A stretch of 52,109 nucleotides of DNA from Bacteroidia bacterium (GTDB taxonomy: Bacteria > Bacteroidota > Bacteroidia > Bacteroidales > Prolixibacteraceae). The stretch spans positions 1-52,109 of the forward strand of contig JAPLDS010000051.1 of the NCBI GenBank assembly GCA_026391295.1. The letters run 5' to 3'. Under the pieces are notes generated by a model. It saw only the letters and a list, made by a program, of their open reading frames with translations. It did not search any database and was not told the origin of the DNA. The position numbers were made by a program, and so were the translations under genes. Numbering within the stretch: position 1 is the first letter of the stretch; every line of letters begins with the position of its first letter. Below are positions 9,840 through 18,164 of the stretch, piece after piece.

Positions 9840-10844
9840 TTACAAATTCACCACTTCACCAGTCTGTGCTGATTTATAGGCGGCGTCAACGATATCCAAG
9901 ATGATTTGTCCCACCTCAAGTCCAGGAACTGGCTGCTTGCGTGTGACAATGCAATCAATAAAATATTCCATCTGTCGGTTATACATCGTTGGATCGCAAT
10001 GCTCAGTTCGAACAGGTAACTTAGGCTCAAATTTGCCTGGCGTATTGTCGACTTTATATTTTAGATAAGTTGGGAAAACGTTGGCATATCCTTTTGTCCC
10101 ATAGATGCCAGTTGCGGCTTCGGGGCCATCCATATGAGGCTGCCACCATCCACTTTCAATCAACGACTCGGCGCCATTATCCCATGAGATTAGGATAATG
10201 CCAGAATCATCAACATCGTAGCTTCCATAATGAGTTCCAATCTTTGCATATACTTTTTTGGGTAGTGGATCGCCGATAATGTACCGAGCAGTATCGATCG
10301 CATGAACGCCCATATCAGCTAGAGCACCACCGCCAGCAAGCTCTTTCTGAGCGAACCATCCGGCAGGACCCCAATTTTCATGAATCGCATATCCCTTCGT
10401 CTTAACTATCTTACCCATCTGTCCTGAGTCAACGGTCTGCTTAACAAAGTTGACGTCGTTATCGAAGCGCCACATATGACCCACCATCACCAGCTGCTTG
10501 GTTGCATCTGAGACCTTTTTAATCTCGACACCTTCACCGCCATTCATAGCCATTGGCTTTTCTAGCAAAACATCCTTGCCATGGTTCAGAAATTCGATGG
10601 TATATGGAGCATGAAACTTATTCGGAGTCGAGATCACTACCGCATCAATATCTTTACGATCATATAGGGTGGTGACATCCGTAGTAGCCTCTGCAATATT
10701 ATATTTATCGGCAAATGCACGAGCCGTCTCGATGCGTGCTGCAACTACAGCTACGATCTCAACATTAGGCAAAAGCTGCAATCCACGTGCATGATAATGA
10801 TTGATATACCCGGCACCAATAAGTGCGATTCTTATTTTTTTCAT
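9840..10844 (-). CDS. Gfo/Idh/MocA-family NAD(P)-dependent oxidoreductase
   Basis: A 334-residue cytoplasmic dehydrogenase with no signal peptide. The Rossmann motif GAGYIN lies at residues 10-15. The EKP motif is at 95-97 with Lys96 as the usual catalytic lysine. DMGVHAID places Asp177 and His181 as the other expected active-site pair. The C-terminal half is the alpha/beta substrate domain typical of the family. Members oxidise or reduce a hydroxyl of sugars, sugar phosphates or inositols using NAD(P). It lies 30 bases after the DegT aminotransferase gene. That pairing is known from pathways where a 3-keto sugar or an inosose is the shared intermediate. The direction of the reaction and the substrate are inferred only from context. 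Confidence 0.9.
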   Translation of the reverse strand: MKKIRIALIGAGYINHYHARGLQLLPNVEIVAVVAARIETARAFADKYNIAEATTDVTTLYDRKDIDAVVISTPNKFHAPYTIEFLNHGKDVLLEKPMAMNGGEGVEIKKVSDATKQLVMVGHMWRFDNDVNFVKQTVDSGQMGKIVKTKGYAIHENWGPAGWFAQKELAGGGALADMGVHAIDTARYIIGDPLPKKVYAKIGTHYGSYDVDDSGIILISWDNGAESLIESGWWQPHMDGPEAATGIYGTKGYANVFPTYLKYKVDNTPGKFEPKLPVRTEHCDPTMYNRQMEYFIDCIVTRKQPVPGLEVGQIILDIVDAAYKSAQTGEVVNL

Positions 10845-10874
10845 ACTCCAGTTTCGAACTAAAAAGAATTGAAA

Positions 10875-12152
10875 TTAAAGACTTTCCGCGTTATCGTAAA
10901 CTTTACGAATAGCTGTCGCCAGAAGATCCATATCAGCTTTAGTTCCCATCAACACTTTATGATGAATACAAGCTGACGTTTCAAAGTGAATCTTATCACA
11001 AACCGGAAGATCAAAACGTGTTGGATCAATTGCTGCCCAATATTCTGGATTTAATTTATGGCGTGCTGGTTTGGTATGAGGCTGATAAAGTGAGCATTTA
11101 TTTAGTGGGATATAACTAGCCACCACTTCAATACCGATCTCGGCAGTCAGAGCGGATCTAAATTTTGCAACCGGCAATCCTTTGAATTCTGCTTGATTGT
11201 ATCTAAATGAGAAGTTGAAATACGCCTCTTTCGTTTCGCGTGCATCTCTTCTGATTGGCGTAATTCCAGGCATCGAGGCTAGTAGAGAGTTTAAGTAAAT
11301 ACCATTCTCTTCCCTAACGCGATTTTGTTCTGGCAACCGTTTAAGACCTTCAATTAATATCGCAGCTTGAAACTCTGTGATTCGGAAGTTTCCAGACTGG
11401 CAGAAGTTACCTGCATCAAAATAGAGTCCTTCACCTTTATCTCCTTGTGCTACACTTGCGGGCTCAGGTCGACGACCACAGTTACGCAGTGCATCTAATT
11501 TTTCGTAAAGTTCAAAGCTATTCGTCGTCACGGTACCACCTTCACCGGCTGTAAGATGTTTCGATAACTGATAGCTAAAGCTTCCAATATCACCGATTGT
11601 ACCTGCTTTCTTGCCATTCCATTCACCACCATGTTTATGAGCACAATCTTCGATTACAAACAGATTATGTTTCTTCGCGATTCGAAGAATCTCATCCATA
11701 TCGGCAAAACTGCCATAAAGGTGAACAGGGATGATCGCTTTGGTGCGAGGTGTGATGGCTTTCTCAACCTCTTTCGGATCGATACACCAGGTATCTTCGC
11801 AAACGTCTACCAAGATTGGAGTCGCATTCACATCAATAATTGTTGCCGCAGTAGCTTGCCAAGTAAGACCAGGAAGAATCACTTCGTCACCGACACCGAT
11901 CCCACAAGCTTCCAAAGCCATTTGTAATGTTACCGTACCATTCGCTGCTGAAATTGCATATTTAGCACCCATCTCTTTGGCGAAATTCTTATTAAACTCG
12001 GTCTCCTTTGGTCCATTGTACGACCAGACTCCGCTGTTTAAAACTTCAATCAGGGCTTTTTCTTCATTCTTGTCCCAAACAGGCCACTTCGGCCAAGGAT
12101 TAACTTTCGTGTCACGAACAGGCGAACCTCCAAGAACTGCTAACTTTGTCAT
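10875..12152 (-). CDS. DegT/DnrJ/EryC1/StrS-family PLP aminotransferase
   Basis: A 425-residue fold-type I aminotransferase. The N-terminal GGSPVR...PWPKWPVW resembles the AHBA synthase/scyllo-inosose aminotransferase branch. Asp169 in VIEDCAHKHG is the expected contact to the PLP ring nitrogen. Lys198 in SYQLSKHLTAGEGG is the expected Schiff-base lysine. Family members transaminate keto sugars, keto-cyclitols or close relatives with glutamate or glutamine as amino donor. It sits between the MFS transporter (63-base gap) and the Gfo/Idh oxidoreductase (30-base gap). Amino-sugar breakdown (deamination to a keto sugar) or synthesis would both fit. There is no nucleotide-sugar gene nearby, which argues against a surface-polysaccharide role. 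Confidence 0.92.
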   Translation of the reverse strand: MTKLAVLGGSPVRDTKVNPWPKWPVWDKNEEKALIEVLNSGVWSYNGPKETEFNKNFAKEMGAKYAISAANGTVTLQMALEACGIGVGDEVILPGLTWQATAATIIDVNATPILVDVCEDTWCIDPKEVEKAITPRTKAIIPVHLYGSFADMDEILRIAKKHNLFVIEDCAHKHGGEWNGKKAGTIGDIGSFSYQLSKHLTAGEGGTVTTNSFELYEKLDALRNCGRRPEPASVAQGDKGEGLYFDAGNFCQSGNFRITEFQAAILIEGLKRLPEQNRVREENGIYLNSLLASMPGITPIRRDARETKEAYFNFSFRYNQAEFKGLPVAKFRSALTAEIGIEVVASYIPLNKCSLYQPHTKPARHKLNPEYWAAIDPTRFDLPVCDKIHFETSACIHHKVLMGTKADMDLLATAIRKVYDNAESL

Positions 12153-12215
12153 AATAATAGGGTATTAAATTTTATATACTTAGACTTTTAAATCTGATTT
12201 TACGTATTGATAAAC

Positions 12216-13472
12216 TTAGTTTTTGGTAAACAGACTTTTCAAGGTAAACGTCTGATTGTTTACCAATGGCTTAGCCCAAAAACTTAAGCTTAGGATATAA
12301 CCTAAGGTCACGAAGATAAAGAGCATTCCAACTCTTAACGATATGGCATCGCTGATGGCTCCAATCAAAAGTTGAACGATTGCACCTCCTGCAATACCAG
12401 TCATGAGAATTCCTGCGAAGGAACCATGGTGTTTCGGCACTGAGTTTAAACCTAACGATACGATCACCGGGAACATCACCGATAGGAAAAAGCCTGACAT
12501 CGGGAAAGACCATAAGGAGGTCTGAACATCCGCGAATAAGCCAACCGCCACGCAAATCATGGCAAGGATAGTAAACCACCGTAAGATTGGTTTACTATCA
12601 TAAAGTTTCATCAGCACAAGTCCTAACATACCGCCGATGGTCATAAGGCCCCAGAAGTAGGACACTGCATCAGCACCAGCTACATCAGGATTTACATCGT
12701 GATAAATCTTCAAGAATTTCGACATCCAATAGGAGATCCCTTGCTCAGATCCCACATAAGCGAAGATGCCCAAGAAATAGAGAATCACATATTTATTCTT
12801 AAACAATTCAAGGTAGCTATCTTTTGATCCCACTTTTTCATCGTCCTGCAATTCAACCTTAGGAAAACGAACAAAGGAGATCAAGGTAACCATCAGGATA
12901 GCAATTAGCGCAAAAGCCCAATACACCGAGACCCATGACATCGCCTTAGGAACCAAGCTGGTCATCAACCCAATAAATGGCTTGCTCACATTTCCCGCAT
13001 CGATATTGGTGACTAAATAAGTATACATCTGAGGGCTGATAAAAGAGGCTAATCCGAAAACTAGCTGACCCATTACCGAGTTAAAAGCATAATTTACTTC
13101 GCCTCCCGAAACGCGCAAAAGTGGATTAATAACCACTTGCAAAGCCGCCATTCCTGCGCCAATGGTAAATAGGGAGACAATAAACACGTTAAAGGTTGGG
13201 AATTGAGCAAAACCCAAGGCACCAGCAAAAGCCAATAAAAAGGCCGAGATAATCATTTTCTTCTCGCCGTATTTCTCAACTAGAAAACCAAATGGGATGG
13301 ACATCACGCCATACGCAATAAAAAAAGCGAACGGAAGTAGTCCCGCCATGGTCTCATTGAGTGTAAAACTTTGTGAGACTTTGTCGTTCAGTGCTCCTAA
13401 GATGTTCGTGAGAAATGAGATCACAAAAAACACGAGCATGATTAGAACGACCAAGAAAATATTTTTTTTCAT
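12216..13472 (-). CDS. MFS sugar transporter, FucP/GluP-like
   Basis: A 418-residue inner-membrane protein with about 12 hydrophobic segments and a central cytoplasmic loop near residues 205-225 (FPKVELQDDEKVGSKDS). The N-terminal half carries the MFS-type loop FGFLVEKYGEKKMIISAF between helices 2 and 3. The sequence style matches the fucose/glucose-galactose proton symporters common in Bacteroidota glycan loci. It would bring the monosaccharide released by the exported glycosidases into the cytoplasm. It starts 10 bases after the ROK kinase gene, which would phosphorylate the incoming sugar. The substrate is not readable from the sequence. Confidence 0.88.
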   Translation of the reverse strand: MKKNIFLVVLIMLVFFVISFLTNILGALNDKVSQSFTLNETMAGLLPFAFFIAYGVMSIPFGFLVEKYGEKKMIISAFLLAFAGALGFAQFPTFNVFIVSLFTIGAGMAALQVVINPLLRVSGGEVNYAFNSVMGQLVFGLASFISPQMYTYLVTNIDAGNVSKPFIGLMTSLVPKAMSWVSVYWAFALIAILMVTLISFVRFPKVELQDDEKVGSKDSYLELFKNKYVILYFLGIFAYVGSEQGISYWMSKFLKIYHDVNPDVAGADAVSYFWGLMTIGGMLGLVLMKLYDSKPILRWFTILAMICVAVGLFADVQTSLWSFPMSGFFLSVMFPVIVSLGLNSVPKHHGSFAGILMTGIAGGAIVQLLIGAISDAISLRVGMLFIFVTLGYILSLSFWAKPLVNNQTFTLKSLFTKN

Positions 13473-13482
13473 TTAAGTTAGT

Positions 13483-14406
13483 TTAGTTACAGTTTCTAAA
13501 GACTAAAGATGCAGCTCCCATGCATCCAGCATTATTTCCTAGGGTAGCTCCAATAACATCGGTAAAGACAGAGCAGTCGGGCATTGCATAACTGAAAGTC
13601 GACTTCTTGATCATATCGATATAGAACTGTCCAGCTTCCGAAATACCACCTCCAATAACCACCTTTTGAGGGGCAAAAGTATTCACAAACGAGGCGATAC
13701 CATGACCAAGGTAATCGGTATGCTCCTCCATACATTGAACGGCAGCAGGCTCACCAGCGTGAAATTTCTCAACAATAATAATCCCATTTATAGTCTCCTC
13801 AGGCAGACCAGAAAGTTCAGCATATCGCTGTATTAAAGCTGAAGTAGAAGCATACGCCTCCAAGCAACCTCGGCCGCCACAATTACATTCGACACCTTTA
13901 TGATCAACCGTAAAATGACCTAGCTCGGCCCCTCTATTTTTATATCCGCCATAAAGCTGACCGTTCATAACGATAGCACCACCGATGCCAGTTCCTACCG
14001 TGATAAATATAACGTCCGTACAATTTTGTGCGGCACCAAATACCGTCTCACCAAGTCCCATCACGTTCGCATCGTTATCGGCAAAAACAGGAAGGTTAAA
14101 TTCTTTGGAATAGATCTCGCCTAACGGAACATTAGACCAACCGTTTAAGTTATCGGCTCCACCAATGACCACCCCATCATAAATAATTCCTGGTGATCCG
14201 ATGCCAATGCCAGACAACTTGTTTCCTTGCTCATCGGCAAAAGCCTTTATTTTTTCAATAGCTATTTTTAGCGTGTTTAAGATATCATCACGAGTAGCCT
14301 TTGAGCCAATCTCCAACTTATCTTTGTATGGAATTTTACCATCTTCTGAGACAAGGGCGAACTTCACAAATGTGCCCCCTAAATCTATCCCTGCGGCGTA
14401 TCTCAT
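13483..14406 (-). CDS. ROK-family sugar kinase
   Basis: A 307-residue cytoplasmic kinase. The ATP-binding phosphate loop DLGGT is at residues 8-12. The catalytic Asp112 lies in ADNDAN. The ROK signature has ELGH (161-164) followed by CNCGGRGC (174-181), giving the usual zinc site of His164, Cys174, Cys176 and Cys181. ROK kinases phosphorylate glucose, fructose, N-acetylglucosamine, N-acetylmannosamine, allose and others. This one is not distinguishable further. It follows the GH2 gene with a gap of 20 bases and precedes the MFS transporter with 10, so uptake and phosphorylation are coupled in the operon. Confidence 0.93.
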   Translation of the reverse strand: MRYAAGIDLGGTFVKFALVSEDGKIPYKDKLEIGSKATRDDILNTLKIAIEKIKAFADEQGNKLSGIGIGSPGIIYDGVVIGGADNLNGWSNVPLGEIYSKEFNLPVFADNDANVMGLGETVFGAAQNCTDVIFITVGTGIGGAIVMNGQLYGGYKNRGAELGHFTVDHKGVECNCGGRGCLEAYASTSALIQRYAELSGLPEETINGIIIVEKFHAGEPAAVQCMEEHTDYLGHGIASFVNTFAPQKVVIGGGISEAGQFYIDMIKKSTFSYAMPDCSVFTDVIGATLGNNAGCMGAASLVFRNCN

Positions 14407-14426
14407 CGTGCTTGTATGATTTAAAA

Positions 14427-17123
14427 TTATTTTATGACTTGCTTATCTACATTCCAGCCTCTAACTTCAAGGACAGGCTTAGCTCCATTAGAATCGGAAA
14501 GGAAATAACTTGACTCGTAAGTGCGTTCTTCTCCTGGCAATAAAGTTACATAATTATCGTTCCAATAGACTGGTAAGATAGGCAGCTTCGTAGCTGGATT
14601 TAACACGTCAAGAAATAAGAAGAAAGCAATCGTAGACGATGAATTTTTTACCTTCAGACGAATCTTGCCAAACTTACCTTCTTGTGCATAGGTATACTCG
14701 TAACCTAATTTAATTTTAGGAAGTTTATCCAATGCGGTATAGTCAGCAAACTGACTCGTTGGGGTATAAAACGGCCATGATAATTTCTTATAGCCTTCGT
14801 AATCCAACACATCTTTCTTCTCAGATAGCCAGTAGATGCTATTGTCCACTTCTTTGTTATTCTTGTCGTAGATCCTTAGATCAAGAAACCACACTGCGGT
14901 AAGATTTTTAATCTCAGGAATCTTATAGATAAACTTGGAAATATTTGATTTGACATCACCTTTCCATTGATCGGCAAATATCTCTTTTGAGTTAAGATCA
15001 AAAATCCGAACCTTCACGGTAAGTCCTTTTGCTTCTAATAAATCTTCATTTGCTAAATAAATGTCGTTAAAGCCATATCGATAAATCGCATGTAGTGGAA
15101 CACAACCTTTCTTAACACCATAAAATGAGCCATTAGGCTGTAGATAAGTGTCGTAAAGCTGCCAGATCATCTTCGGCCAAGCAGAATTAAGCTGCCATTG
15201 AACCAATCCGGTACTCTTTGGCTTATGAGCTACAAACGCCTCAAACTGAGGCCTCATGATCTCATAATTATTGACCTGTGCCTTATACGAAAACTCCTCA
15301 ACACTTGAAGATTTACCATATCTGCTATTGATGGCGTTGATATCCCGATCGAGTGAAGTAAACTCATTTCGTCCGGTATGATATTCCCAATAGGTCTTAT
15401 CGATTGGCCATAAGGCAGCTGCAGGAAGCATCTTTTTCAAAGAAGCCAAAGGTGGGATCGTAGCACCTGGACAAGTCTCGGTATTAAAGCCCCATGCACC
15501 ACCAAGTTTAGTATCGGTAAACCAGTAATGAGGCGGCGTCCAAGCATATGGACCCATCATCTTCATCCCTGTTGGACCACTAATATCAGACACTAGCGGC
15601 ACCGTTGCCACAACATTATTGTCCTCAGTTCCTGCACCTCCCGCAGAAGTTGTATAAGGTCTCGAAGGATCGTATTTCTTAAACAATTCCACATATTTCA
15701 GCTCTAATTTCGGGGATGGCAGTTTATCGCTTCCTAGCATCCACAAGTAAATACTTGGGTGGTTGCGTAACCAAAGCATCTGATCTTTCCACGACTCCGA
15801 AAGCAAAGCTATATCCTCATCATTTACAGCACCGCCATATTTCTCATGACAGGTCTTGTGCAGATACTCTTCCCATTCCCAGATACAGTTATAACCGATC
15901 ATGATTAAAATTCCATACTCATCACATAGGTCAAAAAGGTTCTCATCCTTACCCCAGAACCCTTCACAACGAATGCTGTTTAAGTTCATATGACGGATAT
16001 AGCGCAATTGAGCCTCCACCGATTTACGGGTATCGCGAAGGAAAATATCATCCGCCCAACCGCCACCTTTGACCAAGATAAACTTGCCATTAATTTCGAA
16101 GGCCCTATTTTTATCTTTATTCAGATAACTGCGCATCTCACGGATACCATACTTCTTATCGATCTGATCAATCACTTTACTACCAGCGACAAAAGAGGTT
16201 TTCAGATTATACATCTTAGCCTTACCCATGCCATTAGGCCACCAAAGCTCAACATTTTTAACTTTTAGTTGCGGATACTCCTCGGGTGTAAAACGATAAG
16301 ATAAAGTCTCACCAGCTTTAACACTCACTTGTTTCTCAACTGCCCCAAGCTCATAATTGACACGCAGTACACCATCGATGGCATGAGCCGTGCTATTTAC
16401 AAGCTCAGCTTGAATAAATAAGTTTGCATTTTTTTTGGTTACCGTGTCAACATTGGAGTAGACAAATGGACTTCGGATCTTTAATCCTTCATTGACCTCT
16501 AAGAACACCTCTCGAAATATTCCCATACTGCGATCAGATGGAATCGGATTCCAGTCGCAAAATCCAAGTGAATATTCACCATAAGCATATTGCGACAACT
16601 TTAACGCCATGGTATTTTCTCCCGGTTGAACATAGGCATTTACATTAAAGGTAAACATGCGATAGGTACCAGCAAAAGCATCTTTTCCGACAACTTTCTT
16701 GCCATTGATCCACAGATCAGCCCGGTAATTAATCCCATTAAAATGGAGCGAAATATTTTTGGATAGGTCCGTGCCGTCGAGTTTAAAGGTTGTTCTAAAC
16801 CACCAAGGCTTCTGGAATTGAACCGTATCCATATTTTTCATGTTGATACCGAAGGTTGGGTCTTCGATGACATGCTTTAAGGCCAGACTACCTAAAACTG
16901 TCCCTGGAACAAAGGCGTCATACCAAGTTTTTGTATTGAAATTAGATTTTGAGATCAAAGACTCATCAAGCTTCCCAAGCTTTTCTGATGCCTGCATCTT
17001 CCAATTGTCTGAAATTGTGGTAACCTTATACGAAGAGCCCTTTTCAGCTTTGCTGCTCAAAGAAGCAACTAGTATAATCATGCTGAAAAGCAATAGGGTA
17101 ATTTTAAAGTTTAGTTTTTTCAT
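14427..17123 (-). CDS. GH2 exo-beta-D-glucosaminidase-like glycosidase
   Basis: An 898-residue exported enzyme. I start it at the ATG at 17123, because the upstream TTG at 17135 only adds four residues before a normal signal peptide (MKKLNF, hydrophobic 7-24). The GH2 domains are a jelly roll (about 30-215), an Ig-like domain (about 220-330), a TIM barrel (from about 335) and C-terminal beta domains. The acid/base motif is LGSDKLP, with Ser-Asp (Asp466) in place of the usual Asn-Glu. That is the mark reported for the exo-beta-D-glucosaminidase subfamily. The motif GPYAWTPPHYW follows near residue 524. AWGFNTET gives nucleophile Glu549. Its expected action is removal of terminal amino-sugar residues from beta-linked oligosaccharides in the periplasm. 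It is the first gene of its block. Confidence 0.9.
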   Translation of the reverse strand: MKKLNFKITLLLFSMIILVASLSSKAEKGSSYKVTTISDNWKMQASEKLGKLDESLISKSNFNTKTWYDAFVPGTVLGSLALKHVIEDPTFGINMKNMDTVQFQKPWWFRTTFKLDGTDLSKNISLHFNGINYRADLWINGKKVVGKDAFAGTYRMFTFNVNAYVQPGENTMALKLSQYAYGEYSLGFCDWNPIPSDRSMGIFREVFLEVNEGLKIRSPFVYSNVDTVTKKNANLFIQAELVNSTAHAIDGVLRVNYELGAVEKQVSVKAGETLSYRFTPEEYPQLKVKNVELWWPNGMGKAKMYNLKTSFVAGSKVIDQIDKKYGIREMRSYLNKDKNRAFEINGKFILVKGGGWADDIFLRDTRKSVEAQLRYIRHMNLNSIRCEGFWGKDENLFDLCDEYGILIMIGYNCIWEWEEYLHKTCHEKYGGAVNDEDIALLSESWKDQMLWLRNHPSIYLWMLGSDKLPSPKLELKYVELFKKYDPSRPYTTSAGGAGTEDNNVVATVPLVSDISGPTGMKMMGPYAWTPPHYWFTDTKLGGAWGFNTETCPGATIPPLASLKKMLPAAALWPIDKTYWEYHTGRNEFTSLDRDINAINSRYGKSSSVEEFSYKAQVNNYEIMRPQFEAFVAHKPKSTGLVQWQLNSAWPKMIWQLYDTYLQPNGSFYGVKKGCVPLHAIYRYGFNDIYLANEDLLEAKGLTVKVRIFDLNSKEIFADQWKGDVKSNISKFIYKIPEIKNLTAVWFLDLRIYDKNNKEVDNSIYWLSEKKDVLDYEGYKKLSWPFYTPTSQFADYTALDKLPKIKLGYEYTYAQEGKFGKIRLKVKNSSSTIAFFLFLDVLNPATKLPILPVYWNDNYVTLLPGEERTYESSYFLSDSNGAKPVLEVRGWNVDKQVIK

Positions 17124-17410
17124 TCTAGGAAACAAATTTATTTACACTTTTGATAATCAATTAAATACAATGCCTTAAGCACTTTTTTAAACAGAATTTA
17201 GGGGATGACGATTTATAATTAAAGCGAATTATACCTAAAAACAGAATTGTATCAAAGAAAAAAAAATAGCCGGTCAAAAACTTCAAGTATTTTATTTAGT
17301 TTGCATCTAATTTTAACCCCATCGGCCCTTTAAAAGTTTAATTAAGGGGCGAAAAGTTAAAATTCTTATACTTTAATTTCGACTCTGATTTGGCTTGTCT
17401 TTGAACCCGA
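17124..17410. promoter_or_regulatory. Upstream region of the glycosidase/kinase operon
   Basis: This 287-base AT-rich stretch separates the Crp/Fnr gene from the first GH2 gene; both point leftwards. It should hold the promoter of the sugar operon. An imperfect inverted repeat lies at 17309-17364 (listed separately). A possible minus-strand box TTTCTTTG is at 17253-17260, with TTTG at 17275-17278, but the spacing between them (14) is shorter than usual for this phylum. Confidence 0.35.
17309..17364. repeat. Imperfect inverted repeat downstream of the Crp/Fnr gene
   Basis: AATTTTAAC (17309-17317) is followed by CCC and is matched by GGGG (17346-17349) and GTTAAAATT (17356-17364). A six-base bulge interrupts the right arm. 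An inner CCCTTTAA/TTAAGGGG pairing is also possible. There is no T-tract at either side, so it is not a standard intrinsic terminator. It could be an operator for the sugar operon or a structured RNA end of the regulator transcript. Confidence 0.35.
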
Positions 17411-18112
17411 CTAGCCCTGTTTACTAATCTTTTTAAGCTGTTCTAAATCAATGATCTTAATTTTACGTCCATCCATCGCAATAACCTTTTCGGTCACAAA
17501 TATGGAGAGTGTTCGAATGGCATTGGAGGAGGTCATATTCGAAAGGTTGGCCAAGTCTTCACGAGGAAGGTAGACTCTTAATGTTTGCTCATCGTGTTCA
17601 AAACCATATTTCTCAATCAAGAGTAAGATCGATTCAGCAAGACGGCCGCGGATATGTTTTTGGGTTAAGCTAACAGTGCGATGGTGTGAAAATCCTAGTT
17701 CTATGGCTAGATCTTTCAAGAGAGCAAGTGCAAAATCATGATTTCGCAACAACACATCATATAAAATAGCGGGGGGTATTGTGATGATTTCAGAGTTCTC
17801 GATGGCGATTGTGGTGCCATTATGCGCTTCGCCAGCAATCAAGGAGCGGTAACCGATTAATCCATTGCGAGGAATCATTCGAATGATCTGATCACGACCA
17901 CCGATGCCCTCTTTGATCAATTTTACCATACCCTCTTTTAGGTACTGCATACCAATCGGCATCTCCCCTTCTCGATAGATAAATTCGTTCTTCTTATAAT
18001 GCCTAATCTCATGCGACTTTTCGAGAATATCCTTCTCTGCAGGGGTCAGAAGATTGAAAATACACTCCTCTTCTGCAAATTGAACCTCATAGAACCGACC
18101 AGCCTCAGACAT
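17411..18112 (-). CDS. Crp/Fnr-family transcription regulator
   Basis: I use the ATG at 18112 (233 residues); a TTG at 18124 would add MIDQ. Residues about 15-120 form a cyclic-nucleotide-binding-like beta roll (FIYREGEMPIGMQYLKEGMVKL). Residues about 145-225 form a Crp-type DNA-binding domain with the helix-turn-helix in LPREDLANLSNMTSSNAIRTL. There is no four-cysteine FNR iron-sulfur pattern and no obvious cAMP-contact set, so the effector is unknown. It lies 41 bases downstream of nadE on the same strand and about 290 bases upstream of the sugar operon, so it may regulate either or neither. Confidence 0.88.
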   Translation of the reverse strand: MSEAGRFYEVQFAEEECIFNLLTPAEKDILEKSHEIRHYKKNEFIYREGEMPIGMQYLKEGMVKLIKEGIGGRDQIIRMIPRNGLIGYRSLIAGEAHNGTTIAIENSEIITIPPAILYDVLLRNHDFALALLKDLAIELGFSHHRTVSLTQKHIRGRLAESILLLIEKYGFEHDEQTLRVYLPREDLANLSNMTSSNAIRTLSIFVTEKVIAMDGRKIKIIDLEQLKKISKQG

Positions 18113-18164
18113 TTGATCTATCAATTACATGTTATAAAACATCAAAATTAGAAATTTAATCGAA

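Noticed and set aside
11731-12168. 145-codon plus-strand ORF
   Set aside because: Antisense to the DegT-family aminotransferase gene, with no recognisable domain.
1-17123. Classical polysaccharide utilisation locus with SusC/SusD
   Set aside because: No TonB-dependent SusC-like or SusD-like gene is present in the window; they could lie beyond the left edge.
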